NCBI RefSeq assembly: GCF_002863305.2 | Contig: NZ_CP136962.1 | Location: 1,798,001-1,862,000, forward strand | Direction of reading: 5' to 3' | From: Neisseria perflava | Lineage (GTDB): Bacteria; Pseudomonadota; Gammaproteobacteria; Burkholderiales; Neisseriaceae | Length of the DNA stretch: 64,000 bases | In this document: positions 7,883 through 16,337 of the stretch, one piece after another | How the letters are laid out: the number at the start of each line of letters is the position of its first letter | Position numbering within the stretch: the stretch's first letter is position 1 | The notes under the pieces: model-generated | What the model was told of the DNA's origin: nothing | The model's database searches: none | Seen by the model: the letters and a program-made list of their open reading frames with translations, nothing else | Made by a program: the position numbers and the translations under genes

Positions 7883-7889
7883 TTTTCTG
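7869..7889 (+). terminator. Hairpin across the mlaA stop codon
   Basis: CAGAAAATC (7869-7877), loop TCT, GATTTTCTG (7881-7889) is a perfect 9-bp stem spanning the TGA. There is no following T-run before the IS. Confidence 0.4.
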
Positions 7890-7964
7890 GGTATAAAAGC
7901 TGAGACCTTTGCAAAATTCCCCTAAATCTCCTAAATTCCCATCAAGACATTTAGGGGATTTCTC

Positions 7965-8972
7965 ATGAGCACCTTCTTCCAACAAACCGCCCAAGCCATG
8001 ATCTCCAAACACATCGACCGTTTCCCACTATTAAAGTTGGATCAGGTGATTGATTGGCAACCGATCGAACAATACCTGAATCGTCAAAAAACCCGTTACC
8101 TCCGAGACCACCGCGGCCGTCCCGCCTATCCCCTGTTGTCCATGTTCAAAGCCGTCCTACTCGGACAATGGTACAGCCTCTCCGATCCCGAACTCGAACA
8201 CAGCCTCATCACCCGCATCGATTTCAACCTGTTTTGCCGTTTTGACGAACTGAGCATCCCCGATTACAGCACCTTATGCCGCTACTGCAACTGGCTGGCG
8301 CAAGACAACACCCTGTCCGAACTGCTGGAACTGATTAACCGACAACTGACCGAAAAAGGCCTAAAAGTAGAGAAAGCATCCGCCGCCGTTGTTGACGCCA
8401 CCATTATTCAGACCGCCGGCAGCAAACAACGCCAGGCCATAGAAGTCGATGAAGAAGGACAAGTCAGCGGACAAACCACACTGAGTAAAGACAGCGATGC
8501 CCGTTGGATAAAGAAAAACGGCCTCTACAAACTCGGTTACAAACAACATACCTGTACCAATGCGGAAGGCTATATCGAGAAACTGCACATTACCCCCGCC
8601 AATGTCCATGAATGCAAACACCTGTTGCCTTTGTTGGAAGGACTGCCCGAAGGTACGACCGTCTATGCCGACAAAGGCTATGACAGTGAGGAAAACCGGC
8701 AACATTTGAAAGAGCATCGGCTGCAGGACGGCATTATGCGCAAAGCCCACCACAACCGTCCGCTGACGGAAACGCAAACCAAACGCAACCGACATTTGTC
8801 GAAGACCCGTTATGTGGTCGAACAAAGTTTCGGTACGTTGCACCGTAAATTCCGCTATGCTCGGGCAGCCTATTTCGGGCTACTCAAAGTGAGTGCGCAA
8901 AGCCATCTGAAGGCGATGTGTTTGAACCTGTTGAAAGCCGCCAACAGGCTAAGTGCGCCCGCTGCTGCCTAA
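7965..8972 (+). CDS. IS5-family DDE transposase (IS1106-like)
   Basis: 335 residues, full length. The N-terminal IS5 domain (RYLRDHRGRPAYPLLSMFKA) precedes the DDE core: first Asp in AAVVDATIIQTAG (~residue 143), second in VYADKGYDSEENR (~237), Glu in YVVEQSFGTLHRKFRYAR (~286). It catalyses cut-and-paste movement of the surrounding element. The sequence closely resembles, from memory, the many IS1106-type copies in meningococcal genomes. No frameshift is present. Confidence 0.93.
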   Translation: MSTFFQQTAQAMISKHIDRFPLLKLDQVIDWQPIEQYLNRQKTRYLRDHRGRPAYPLLSMFKAVLLGQWYSLSDPELEHSLITRIDFNLFCRFDELSIPDYSTLCRYCNWLAQDNTLSELLELINRQLTEKGLKVEKASAAVVDATIIQTAGSKQRQAIEVDEEGQVSGQTTLSKDSDARWIKKNGLYKLGYKQHTCTNAEGYIEKLHITPANVHECKHLLPLLEGLPEGTTVYADKGYDSEENRQHLKEHRLQDGIMRKAHHNRPLTETQTKRNRHLSKTRYVVEQSFGTLHRKFRYARAAYFGLLKVSAQSHLKAMCLNLLKAANRLSAPAAA

Positions 8973-9090
8973 AAGGCGGCTGGATGCCTGATTATCAGGT
9001 GTCCGGGGAGGATTAGGAGGGTATTTGAGGAGAGTCAGTGGATATTTGAAACAAAAACAGTCGAAAACTTATGTTTGGATTTCGGCTGTC

Positions 9091-9105
9091 GGGGGGGGGG
9101 GGGGG
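9091..9105. repeat. 15-base poly-G tract at the IS right end
   Basis: Fifteen consecutive G residues lie between the transposase and the right inverted repeat. The left end has only a run of C4 at the equivalent place (CCCC after AAAATT), so this side looks expanded by slippage. Confidence 0.95.
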
Positions 9106-9163
9106 AATTTTGCAAAGGTCTCAAGCTACGAATAATTCATATGCTTACTGCCCATTAAATACA

Positions 9164-9199
9164 AAAAAAGCTTACTTAATGATATAAGTAAGCTTTTTT
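9164..9199. terminator. Strong bidirectional terminator
   Basis: AAAAAAGCTTACTTA (9164-9178) pairs perfectly with TAAGTAAGCTTTTTT (9185-9199), giving a 15-bp stem with T-runs on both strands. It was probably the original terminator behind mlaA before the IS inserted. Confidence 0.85.
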
Positions 9200-9238
9200 A
9201 TTCGCGAGAACAAATTTCTTAAAACCTTTTACAATTAC

Positions 9239-9282
9239 CTGAAGAATCAAAATCCATTTAACTTAAAACTAAGATTCTTCAG
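9239..9282 (-). terminator. Possible terminator of the T6SS operon
   Basis: CTGAAGAATC (9239-9248) and GATTCTTCAG (9273-9282) form a 10-bp stem with a 24-nt loop; the right arm overlaps a DUS. It lies just past the stop of the repeat protein on the minus strand. Confidence 0.45.
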
Positions 9283-9331
9283 ACGGCCTTTTCTCATAAC
9301 TGAAGACTAACTCGACTATATTGGTTACCTT

Positions 9332-10846
9332 TTACTCAGCCACATCATCTTCATGCACAATAATGTGATTCACATAAACTGGCTGTGCAGAAACTTCATT
9401 CGATAATGAATCAGTTATTGGTGTTGATGCTTCGGTTCCCGATAAAGTATCGTGTGTAGAATGAGTTTCTTCTGTTACCTGGTCGGCTTGCGTCCCTACA
9501 GACGGAATACCCTCTAATTGTGTAGATTCTTGATTATCAGTTTTAGGCTGAGTTTCAAATGCCGTTACACGATCTTCCACAGAGGACGATGCTGGAGTAA
9601 CAACCTCTGGTACAGACGGTTTCTCTTCTACCTTATGATCGGCCTCTATAGAAGTCTCTTTTATTATAGGATTGTGTACCGTTTCAGAAGCTCCAGTCTG
9701 TTCAAATGCTTTGACTTCCTCAGGTTGTTCTACAATTTTATGCTCATCTACTACCGGTGGTTGTTCTACAATTTTATGCTTATCTACTACCGGTGGTTGT
9801 ACTACCGCGGATGCTTCTACTTCCGAAGACTGTTCTACAGTCTTAGCCGTTGCTGCATCCACTGGCTGCTCAACTTTAAACTCATCCACTATAGGTTGCG
9901 CCACTACTGCAGGCATATCTACTTCAGACGGCTGTTCTACAGTCTTAGTTTCTACAATCACTGGCTGTTCTGCAGCTTTAGATTCACTTGCTATTGGTTG
10001 TTCTACTGCCTCAGGTGTTTCTACCATAGATGACTGCTCTACGGACTTAGTTTCTTCAACCACTGATTGTTCCACAGCCTTAGATTCATCTACTGCAGGT
10101 TGCTCTACCTTTTCAGGAGTCTCTACAGATTGAACATTTGGCTTAGATGTATTTAACGTTGCAGGATCAACTGGAGTAGCATTTCCTCTATCCAATTTTT
10201 CAATATCTGCCTGTTTAGCATCTTCTGTTTTAACCTGCTTATCAAGAAGATTATCAGAAGAATATTGATCATCTTTAGACTTTTTACCGTCTTCAGCTTG
10301 TGTAGTTTTTGAATGATGAGCCGGCTCAACTGATATCGTTGTTCCTGGTTCTTCTGCTGTTTGTTTCAGATTTTCTGGTTCTGTCACCGCTGGTTCTGCT
10401 TCCACCGGCTTCAATGCAGGATTATGTGGCTCAGCCTTAGAATTTTTGTCTTCTAAATCTGGCTGCTGGTTTTCACTTGGGTATTTCTGAACAGCTTTTT
10501 CAGGAGATGAGGATTTAGTTTTGGCTGTATGGCAGTTTTCCCCTATTTTGATGAGTTCAATTCCAGAAACTAAAAAATTGGGACTTTCTAATTTTCCTTT
10601 TAAAGCAACATAGATTGGCGTGCTTTCAGGCATATTTTTTCTGGAGCTGACAATCTCTGCTGTCGCTTCATAGCCATTTCCACTACCGGGCAATAAAGCA
10701 TAAGTATTTTTCAGATTACAACTCTGAATTCGTACATAATTATTTTGAGTAACTAATGTACCTTCTAAATCATACTCTTTAGCCAAGGCTGTCTGGGCAG
10801 CTGCTGAAAGCAATACACTGCAAGTAAGAAAAAAGTGTTTAACCAT
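9332..10846 (-). CDS. Secreted VEQP-repeat protein at the end of the T6SS operon
   Basis: 504 residues. A signal peptide (cleaved near AQTALA/KEYD) is followed by a compact ~85-residue domain with two cysteines (C43 and C105), beta-rich and somewhat OB-fold-like. The remaining ~390 residues are low-complexity, rich in Glu, Val, Pro, Ser, Thr and Lys, with imperfect repeats built around VEQP-[VA]-V-[DE]-E-[ST]-K-x. A 36-bp unit is duplicated at DNA level. It starts 45 bases after tssE on the same strand, so it is probably co-transcribed with the T6SS genes. No known T6SS core family fits. It may be a periplasmic or surface stalk or cell-wall-spanning accessory; function unknown. A DUS core lies inside at 9923-9932. 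Confidence 0.75.
   Translation of the reverse strand: MVKHFFLTCSVLLSAAAQTALAKEYDLEGTLVTQNNYVRIQSCNLKNTYALLPGSGNGYEATAEIVSSRKNMPESTPIYVALKGKLESPNFLVSGIELIKIGENCHTAKTKSSSPEKAVQKYPSENQQPDLEDKNSKAEPHNPALKPVEAEPAVTEPENLKQTAEEPGTTISVEPAHHSKTTQAEDGKKSKDDQYSSDNLLDKQVKTEDAKQADIEKLDRGNATPVDPATLNTSKPNVQSVETPEKVEQPAVDESKAVEQSVVEETKSVEQSSMVETPEAVEQPIASESKAAEQPVIVETKTVEQPSEVDMPAVVAQPIVDEFKVEQPVDAATAKTVEQSSEVEASAVVQPPVVDKHKIVEQPPVVDEHKIVEQPEEVKAFEQTGASETVHNPIIKETSIEADHKVEEKPSVPEVVTPASSSVEDRVTAFETQPKTDNQESTQLEGIPSVGTQADQVTEETHSTHDTLSGTEASTPITDSLSNEVSAQPVYVNHIIVHEDDVAE
9723..9794 (-). repeat. 36-bp tandem duplication inside the repeat gene
   Basis: Two adjacent 36-bp units (9723-9758 and 9759-9794) differ at one base. 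Each encodes V-V-D-[EK]-H-K-I-V-E-Q-P-P or nearly so. In-frame tandem units of this kind can change copy number. Confidence 0.9.
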
Positions 10847-10891
10847 ATATTTAGTTCTTAATTTTAAAGTAATCTGTTGATACCTAAAAAG

Positions 10892-11305
10892 TTACGCTCG
10901 ACTGCGTTTAACAGAAACCGTTCCTTCAGGCATAAAATAAGTGTCTATGACTACAGCACCGGCATTTTCAATTTCACATTCAAGCTGATAGCATAAAACC
11001 ATAATATTGTCTTTAGACTCAGTCAGTCGAATGTCCAAATTTCTCAATCTGGGTTCATATTTCAATAAGGTCTTCCTCATGAAATACCGTAAATCATGTG
11101 CACTAGACGGTAAATTCTTATAAACCATACTAAGGTCAGGGATTCCATAATCAGGCAAATGCTTCAAGGAGCCACTCCGACTATTGAGAATGCGTTGGAT
11201 ATTATCTAAAACACTCCTAACTAACTGGAAACCATCTGGAAGCCCATCTAGTGGCAAGCCATCAGAATAAAACCCCGTTAATTTCTCATAGAGGGCTGCA
11301 TCCAT
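10892..11305 (-). CDS. tssE: TssE, T6SS baseplate wedge protein (gp25-like)
   Basis: 137 residues. It carries the gp25/TssE pattern: VLDNIQRILNSRSGS (the invariant R-I-L-N-[ST]-R-x-G helix-turn), then HLPDYGIPDLS and a C-terminal sheet with EPRLRNLDIRL. TssE forms part of the cytoplasmic baseplate with TssF, TssG and TssK, from which the contractile sheath is built. Its start overlaps the tssJ stop by one base. Somewhat short for the family but all conserved segments are present. Confidence 0.92.
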   Translation of the reverse strand: MDAALYEKLTGFYSDGLPLDGLPDGFQLVRSVLDNIQRILNSRSGSLKHLPDYGIPDLSMVYKNLPSSAHDLRYFMRKTLLKYEPRLRNLDIRLTESKDNIMVLCYQLECEIENAGAVVIDTYFMPEGTVSVKRSRA

Positions 11306-11844
11306 TATTTGACTTTCTTTTCGGTCTCTTGAATTACAACTTTATTATCTACCAACTCAACAACTAATGGCTTTTTATTTTTCAGCTGTTTTTTGGATAG
11401 AAGCATTTTCCACGGTTGATCCTCTCCTACCCGATTATAAAAAGCCACGATACCAACATATTTGGTCTCTTTATCCAAGGTTTCATCCAAGCTGATAGTT
11501 TCACCAGGTCGAATGGTATATTGCTTATACCCTTCTACCAAATCATTGCCCAAAATGGTTTTATCTTGATTAAGCAAGTCACGATAAGATGCAACTTCAT
11601 AATTCTGCTTATCTCTAAGCTGATAAATGCGAACAACTGTCGATAACGATTGACCCCGTTCATTTTGATTCAAACCATTACGAGCAACCAAGTCAATCTT
11701 TAATATCTTTAACTTAGTATAAAAGATACTTTTAGTTACATTGGTCGTACCATCTTTCACGCCTTGCAAAACCCCGCAACCTGATAATACCGCGCACAAC
11801 AAAGCTAATGCACAGACTGACTGAATTCTAGTTTTCTTATTCAT
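11305..11844 (-). CDS. tssJ: TssJ, outer-membrane lipoprotein of the T6SS membrane complex
   Basis: 179 residues with a lipoprotein signal peptide ending LSGC (Cys23 is the lipidation site). The mature domain has the TssJ transthyretin-like fold pattern: a strand with ARNGLNQNERGQSLSTVVRIYQL (the N-x-[DN]-x-x-G-x-[SP]-x-P/T-V-x-[LV]-R-x-[YF]-x-L motif) and later YVGIVAFYNR and WK. It anchors the TssM periplasmic domain to the outer membrane. It sits between tssG and tssE on one transcript. Confidence 0.92.
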   Translation of the reverse strand: MNKKTRIQSVCALALLCAVLSGCGVLQGVKDGTTNVTKSIFYTKLKILKIDLVARNGLNQNERGQSLSTVVRIYQLRDKQNYEVASYRDLLNQDKTILGNDLVEGYKQYTIRPGETISLDETLDKETKYVGIVAFYNRVGEDQPWKMLLSKKQLKNKKPLVVELVDNKVVIQETEKKVK

Positions 11845-11863
11845 GATTTTCCGTTTTCTTAAA

Positions 11864-12973
11864 TTAGTTTGAATATGTATAGTTCGCTATCTTTATTTGC
11901 TTGTCTTGATGCATCGTACCTAAACCGGTATTAATCCCCAACATTTGTTTTTTTGCCAAACGGCTTTGAGGTATCCATTGCTTCTTGATGTTTAGGTAAA
12001 TGCTTGCATCAAAACGGCAACCCAAATAAAGCTTCAATAATTCAAGTAATTTTTGGTGTAATGTTTGTTTTGGTAATAGAAGTTGTGCATTCTCAAATGT
12101 ATCTGGTGTAATCTCAATACGTATCAGATGACTATGATCTTTTATTCTACTGCCTAAAGATGCACTTCCTCCATCCAATCTCAAACCGGCTTTCCCCAAC
12201 TCACGATTTTTTTCCAATATTACCCACTGAGGCTGAAATTCTTTTACTGTTACATCTGCAAAAGGTAACAAATATCTAACTATACTGATAATACCTTCTT
12301 TTGTTCGGGTGCGCTGATAAAAAACACTGAACAATCCCAAGATTCTGCTATCTAGCAAAGGATGTATAAATTTGCCGTTTACCATCCCCTGCCCAATAAG
12401 GTGCAGAAGAGAGCGAGATAAATCATCCTGCCCTTCATTTTGAAACAAAAACGGATAGCGGTATTTTTTCCATGCCTGAAAAAACAGGGTTGTAATTCTA
12501 TGGTTAAAAATATCCAAAAATGCGGCTAAGCTTTCACTACCGTCTTTATGCGTTGCAATATCGTTCAGGAAATAATCCGGCAAGACAGCATCTACGCCAT
12601 ACAGACCTAAAAATGTTGTCCTTACAGTTGGTAACTCGGCTTCCGCATCATATTCAACCGATGCAATTTCTCCAGAAGGAAAAGATAAAGACTTCACCCT
12701 TCTGAATCTTACCATTGATTCTACAGCTTTTTCTTCAGCACCATCGGCAAGCGTTTCCAAAACCCGACAAAATTGGAAAAAATTCATTGTTGCTGCATTG
12801 TGTACAATAAACTCTCCCAATTTCTCTTGAAAAATTTCAGATGCTATACCTTCGCGATGAGATTTATTTCTGGGAATCTCCCATAGAGGAAGTGTCTGTC
12901 TACCGTTATTTTCTTTAGCACTTTTATGCGCTGTTTCTAAAACCGTGTGATAGTTGTTTTGCTGTCTTTCCAT
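11864..12973 (-). CDS. tssG: TssG, T6SS baseplate protein
   Basis: 369 residues. TssG hallmarks include MNFFQFCRVLETLA near residue 63, VRFRRVKSLSFPSGEIASV, the FLGLYGVDAVLPDYF stretch (family consensus F-x-G-L-x-G-x-x-x-P-L-P), then FLDIFNHR and a QAWKKYRYPF block. TssG and two TssF copies form the baseplate wedge core. The gene starts 37 bases inside the 3' end of tssF, indicating translational coupling. The last ~40 residues diverge from the usual end and read polar. Confidence 0.93.
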   Translation of the reverse strand: MERQQNNYHTVLETAHKSAKENNGRQTLPLWEIPRNKSHREGIASEIFQEKLGEFIVHNAATMNFFQFCRVLETLADGAEEKAVESMVRFRRVKSLSFPSGEIASVEYDAEAELPTVRTTFLGLYGVDAVLPDYFLNDIATHKDGSESLAAFLDIFNHRITTLFFQAWKKYRYPFLFQNEGQDDLSRSLLHLIGQGMVNGKFIHPLLDSRILGLFSVFYQRTRTKEGIISIVRYLLPFADVTVKEFQPQWVILEKNRELGKAGLRLDGGSASLGSRIKDHSHLIRIEITPDTFENAQLLLPKQTLHQKLLELLKLYLGCRFDASIYLNIKKQWIPQSRLAKKQMLGINTGLGTMHQDKQIKIANYTYSN

Positions 12974-14703
12974 GTATATGTTTTCCCGGATGGCAGAGAA
13001 ACTATGCTGAACCGGGTAAATAGGTTCAAATCAGCATACATTGCAAAAAATTCGTTCAATAATTCTCCGAACAAATAAATTTCTGCTTCCCCATTAAATG
13101 CAGTTGAATCAAATGTTACCGTAATATGAACTCCACGATGAACTGCACCACGCTCGATTCTTTGTACTGTTTCATGCTTAACGTCAACAATCCCGTTCAA
13201 TCTGCGCTTATTCAATTCATCTTCGGTCCAATCGTAAATCGACAATGCACCTTTCAAACTATCAACGTTTAGTAATGATAGATAATTTGGTGACAAATGG
13301 GACAAGATACGCCATTGAAATCTGTCTTCTGTTGGAGGATAGCATGACAACGTCGGAGTCGTAAGGTTTCTTACCATTTTAATATTGGGCTCGGCTATAT
13401 CAGTGTCTTGAATCTGGGTTTCCCTCAAACTCTTACGTGGCAAAGCACCATTGGTCCCTACTACTTTTAGAGAAAGTGTTTCAATAGGCAGAATATCTTT
13501 TCTATCCCACAACAATCCTCCAAGCATAATAAATGTTTCATGCTTTCCAGATACTCCTCGTTTTACCTTCGTATGGTAATACCGTTCCGGAGCATCATAT
13601 TTCATCAACCCACCACGATGTTGGAATGACGAGAAAGGAATATATGAGTAGCGCTTGCCTGTCTCATGATTTACAGCTTCCACTTCATTTACTGAATACA
13701 CCTCTACTGCCATACCTTCATGCAACAAAGGCTTAACAGGGTATTCAAATGCCTTGTGATCCACCCGAATAGGCTCAGCCTCCATGTCAAAGAGGTTAAT
13801 GGCAGGAACACAGTTTAATTTCAGGCAATCTGGAGGAAATCTAAGCTCTGAAGGATATTGTTTGGATAGAACTACATTAATACTAAACTCATTAATGCGT
13901 TCCGACCATTCTTCGGCATCAATACCAATCAAATCAATAAAGAAAAACTTCTGTTTAAAACAAAAATATTCCAATAGTAATTGATATCCACTGAAACTGT
14001 TATTTACTTTTTCCCACAATCTCTCATCTTCGGCAAATCCGACGGCCTTAAACCGTATATTACCTCCAGATGGTAGTTCAGCATGATGGATACTGATTTG
14101 AGCAGCCTGATTTAACAAGGCATGACGTAATGCGAAAGCGACTGGTTCATCAGCAGAAATATAAATTCTGATTTTAGAAAAATCCAAATTGTCTTTCTGC
14201 GTCTGCCTGTGAATACCAAAAGTCAATTTGATGACACTTTGACCATTTGCATCATAATCCAATAACGTATGCAAGATACTCAAGGGTTGGAGTTTAACAT
14301 CACCTGTAGTTCGGTACAGGCATCTCGTCAACCTGTCATTAATATTAATGGGCTCAGATTGTACGGATAGTCCTTTTTTAACAAGCTGCCCGCCCTGCAA
14401 CTTGTTATCATCTGGAATTAACTCTAAAACAGTTAAAGAAGGAATCATCCTCAGATAATGAGGCCACAGCATATTGACCAAACCCTCAGTCAATTCTGGA
14501 AAGTCATCATCAAGTTTTTGTCTGATTCTTCCTGTTAAGAAAGCAAAGCCTTCAAACAAGCGCTCCACATAAGGATCGCGTGTACCTACTCTGTCTAAAT
14601 TCAGCATTGCGGCACGATCAGGGTGAGCTTTTGAGAACTCTAACCCTGCTTCCTTGAGATACCGCATCTCTTCTTCATAATAACGTAATGTGGGATCTGA
14701 CAT
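12937..14703 (-). CDS. tssF: TssF, T6SS baseplate protein
   Basis: 588 residues, the typical TssF length. The N-terminus YYEEEMRYLKEAGLEFSKAHP is the family signature, followed by DPYVERLFEGFAFLTGRI, FPELTEGLVNMLWPHYLRMIPS and C-terminal FARFSIVSLPSG-like features. It pairs with TssG in the baseplate. The gene lies 9 bases after tssA. It shows no frameshift and its composition matches the neighbouring T6SS genes. Confidence 0.95.
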   Translation of the reverse strand: MSDPTLRYYEEEMRYLKEAGLEFSKAHPDRAAMLNLDRVGTRDPYVERLFEGFAFLTGRIRQKLDDDFPELTEGLVNMLWPHYLRMIPSLTVLELIPDDNKLQGGQLVKKGLSVQSEPININDRLTRCLYRTTGDVKLQPLSILHTLLDYDANGQSVIKLTFGIHRQTQKDNLDFSKIRIYISADEPVAFALRHALLNQAAQISIHHAELPSGGNIRFKAVGFAEDERLWEKVNNSFSGYQLLLEYFCFKQKFFFIDLIGIDAEEWSERINEFSINVVLSKQYPSELRFPPDCLKLNCVPAINLFDMEAEPIRVDHKAFEYPVKPLLHEGMAVEVYSVNEVEAVNHETGKRYSYIPFSSFQHRGGLMKYDAPERYYHTKVKRGVSGKHETFIMLGGLLWDRKDILPIETLSLKVVGTNGALPRKSLRETQIQDTDIAEPNIKMVRNLTTPTLSCYPPTEDRFQWRILSHLSPNYLSLLNVDSLKGALSIYDWTEDELNKRRLNGIVDVKHETVQRIERGAVHRGVHITVTFDSTAFNGEAEIYLFGELLNEFFAMYADLNLFTRFSIVSLPSGKTYTWKDSKTTITRF

Positions 14704-14712
14704 AATATATGT

Positions 14713-16335
14713 TTAATCGATTAATTCTAATGCACGGACAATATCAGCCTGCATTAATTCAGTTCGTAAAAATTCAAGTTGCCCAGTAGCTTCAGTATCT
14801 TTCTTATCAAAATTTTCATTTAACAATTGATACCATAAAGCATATACATCAAATGCAAAATGTTTATCCCACTCTTTTACTGTCAAAACCTGCATCTGCC
14901 GTGAAGCCTGTTCCAACAGTTTCAAGGCCCAATCTACTTTTTGATTGTTTGCAGCCAAACGGGCCATCATCAGCCACTTTTTAACCTGCCCTGCACCTGA
15001 CTGCAACTCTGGTAATGTTTCCAACCAAGCAAAAGCAGCATCCAAGCCTTGTTCTTGTGTTTTTAACAAAGCCTGTTGCCATTGACTTTCTTGGTTTTCT
15101 ACCTGAGATGATGATTCTATTACTGCTTTTTGAACTGTTCGACTACTAGTCTGCTTGCGCGTGGATGACATAACCTTTTGCTCCAACCACGTAAGCGTAT
15201 CGGCTGAGACAAACGGAAATCCGTTATCAAAACTTAATCCGGTCAAGCCATCACATCTGGTCAGTAAAGATTTCAGCTCAAATAATGATGAGTCAACCTG
15301 AGAAAGATATAAACCACCCAACGCCTGCTGTCCTTGCCACGCGTAATATTGCAAATCGAGCCAATACTGATTAGCACCTTCTAAAAAAGCCGCTTCTACT
15401 CTATCAAGCAAATCCCGCCATTGCTGCTCATTAACCAAACGATTTAAAGTTGCCAATAAATCTGTCCTTGGAGCTTTCAAACGAGTCTGACCATTTTGAT
15501 GAGGAGGGATACCATTTAGCCCACCCCAACGTACAGCACGAATCATCTTATATGCAGGCCAATATCCATCATCCTGCTCTCTTAAATAGGCGGCATTAAT
15601 CCTAACTTGATCGAGTAATGCTTTAGAAGAGTTAACTTGAGTGACAGCTAAACTTTCAGACGGCCTCTGACCCTCTTGACGAATCTGTGGTACAACTTCC
15701 TGGTCAATAGGCGTACTAACTTCCTGACTTTGACTTGTACTTGTCTGAGGTGATGAAAAACGAACAGATGACTCTTCAAAATATTGCAATAACGGAAACA
15801 GACTGGGGCGTACTGATTCTTCCCATCCCTCAAAATGATGTTGCAACGACATTAACGCCGATAATGTCCGCTTAAGGTCTACCGAATTAGATAATTCAGT
15901 CCCTTTGAGCGTATCCAATACTCTTTCCCCAGACAGCCAATTTAATGCATTGCGTTTTTGTACCGGCTTTTTCGGCCATAGTGATTGATCAAATTTTTGC
16001 AGCAATCCGCATAAAATTTCTAAACCATCTGAAAAACCTGCCAACCCCCTATCTCGCAAAGCGGCAAAAATATAATAAGTTGCTACTCTCAAGTCTTTAG
16101 ATTGACGTTTTAACAAGCGTTCAGAAGCATCCAAAATCAATCGGCAATCAATACCTGAAAGCTTGGCCAATTCAATTTTAATAGCCTCGAAATCATCGGC
16201 ATATGCAACATCCTCGCCACAAGGGTGGCCGTCTGAAACAGGTTCCAGCCACTCTTGCCAGCGATGAATATTGTTATCGGTGATTGATGTACCCTCATCA
16301 CCAAGTATCGGCTTTACCCATTGGGGTAATGTCAT
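14713..16335 (-). CDS. tssA: TssA (ImpA/VasJ-type), T6SS assembly protein
   Basis: 540 residues. An ImpA N-terminal domain (residues ~28-130: WLEPVSDGHPCGEDVAYADDFEAI, LKRQSKDLRVATYYIFAALRDRGLAGFSDGL) is followed by a variable linker and a VasJ-type C-terminal region (WPAYKMIRAVRWG, then WLMMARLAA). TssA primes the baseplate and coordinates tube and sheath growth. It starts two bases after the tssM stop. Two DUS cores lie in the coding sequence (15655-15664 and 16228-16237), so this gene has lived in Neisseria long enough to carry uptake signals. Confidence 0.9.
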   Translation of the reverse strand: MTLPQWVKPILGDEGTSITDNNIHRWQEWLEPVSDGHPCGEDVAYADDFEAIKIELAKLSGIDCRLILDASERLLKRQSKDLRVATYYIFAALRDRGLAGFSDGLEILCGLLQKFDQSLWPKKPVQKRNALNWLSGERVLDTLKGTELSNSVDLKRTLSALMSLQHHFEGWEESVRPSLFPLLQYFEESSVRFSSPQTSTSQSQEVSTPIDQEVVPQIRQEGQRPSESLAVTQVNSSKALLDQVRINAAYLREQDDGYWPAYKMIRAVRWGGLNGIPPHQNGQTRLKAPRTDLLATLNRLVNEQQWRDLLDRVEAAFLEGANQYWLDLQYYAWQGQQALGGLYLSQVDSSLFELKSLLTRCDGLTGLSFDNGFPFVSADTLTWLEQKVMSSTRKQTSSRTVQKAVIESSSQVENQESQWQQALLKTQEQGLDAAFAWLETLPELQSGAGQVKKWLMMARLAANNQKVDWALKLLEQASRQMQVLTVKEWDKHFAFDVYALWYQLLNENFDKKDTEATGQLEFLRTELMQADIVRALELID

Positions 16336-16337
16336 GA

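Larger units (their letters stand above)
7902..9122 (+). mobile_element. IS5-family insertion sequence, IS1106-like
   Basis: The element is 1,221 bp. Its terminal inverted repeats share GAGACCTTTGCAAAATTC (7902-7919, and inverted at 9105-9122) and bracket one transposase gene. Flanking copies of AAGCT at 7897-7901 and 9123-9127 look like a 5-bp target duplication. It sits between mlaA and the end of the T6SS operon. Transposase and ends are intact, so it is probably active or recently so. A 15-G run lies just inside the right end. Confidence 0.9.

Noticed and set aside
9723..9794. Tandem units considered as a CRISPR array
   Set aside because: The units are adjacent without spacers and are in-frame protein repeats.
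9518..10133. Two plus-strand frames (171 and 153 codons) opposite the VEQP-repeat gene
   Set aside because: They are mirror images of the repeats; the minus frame has a signal peptide, ribosome context and operon position.
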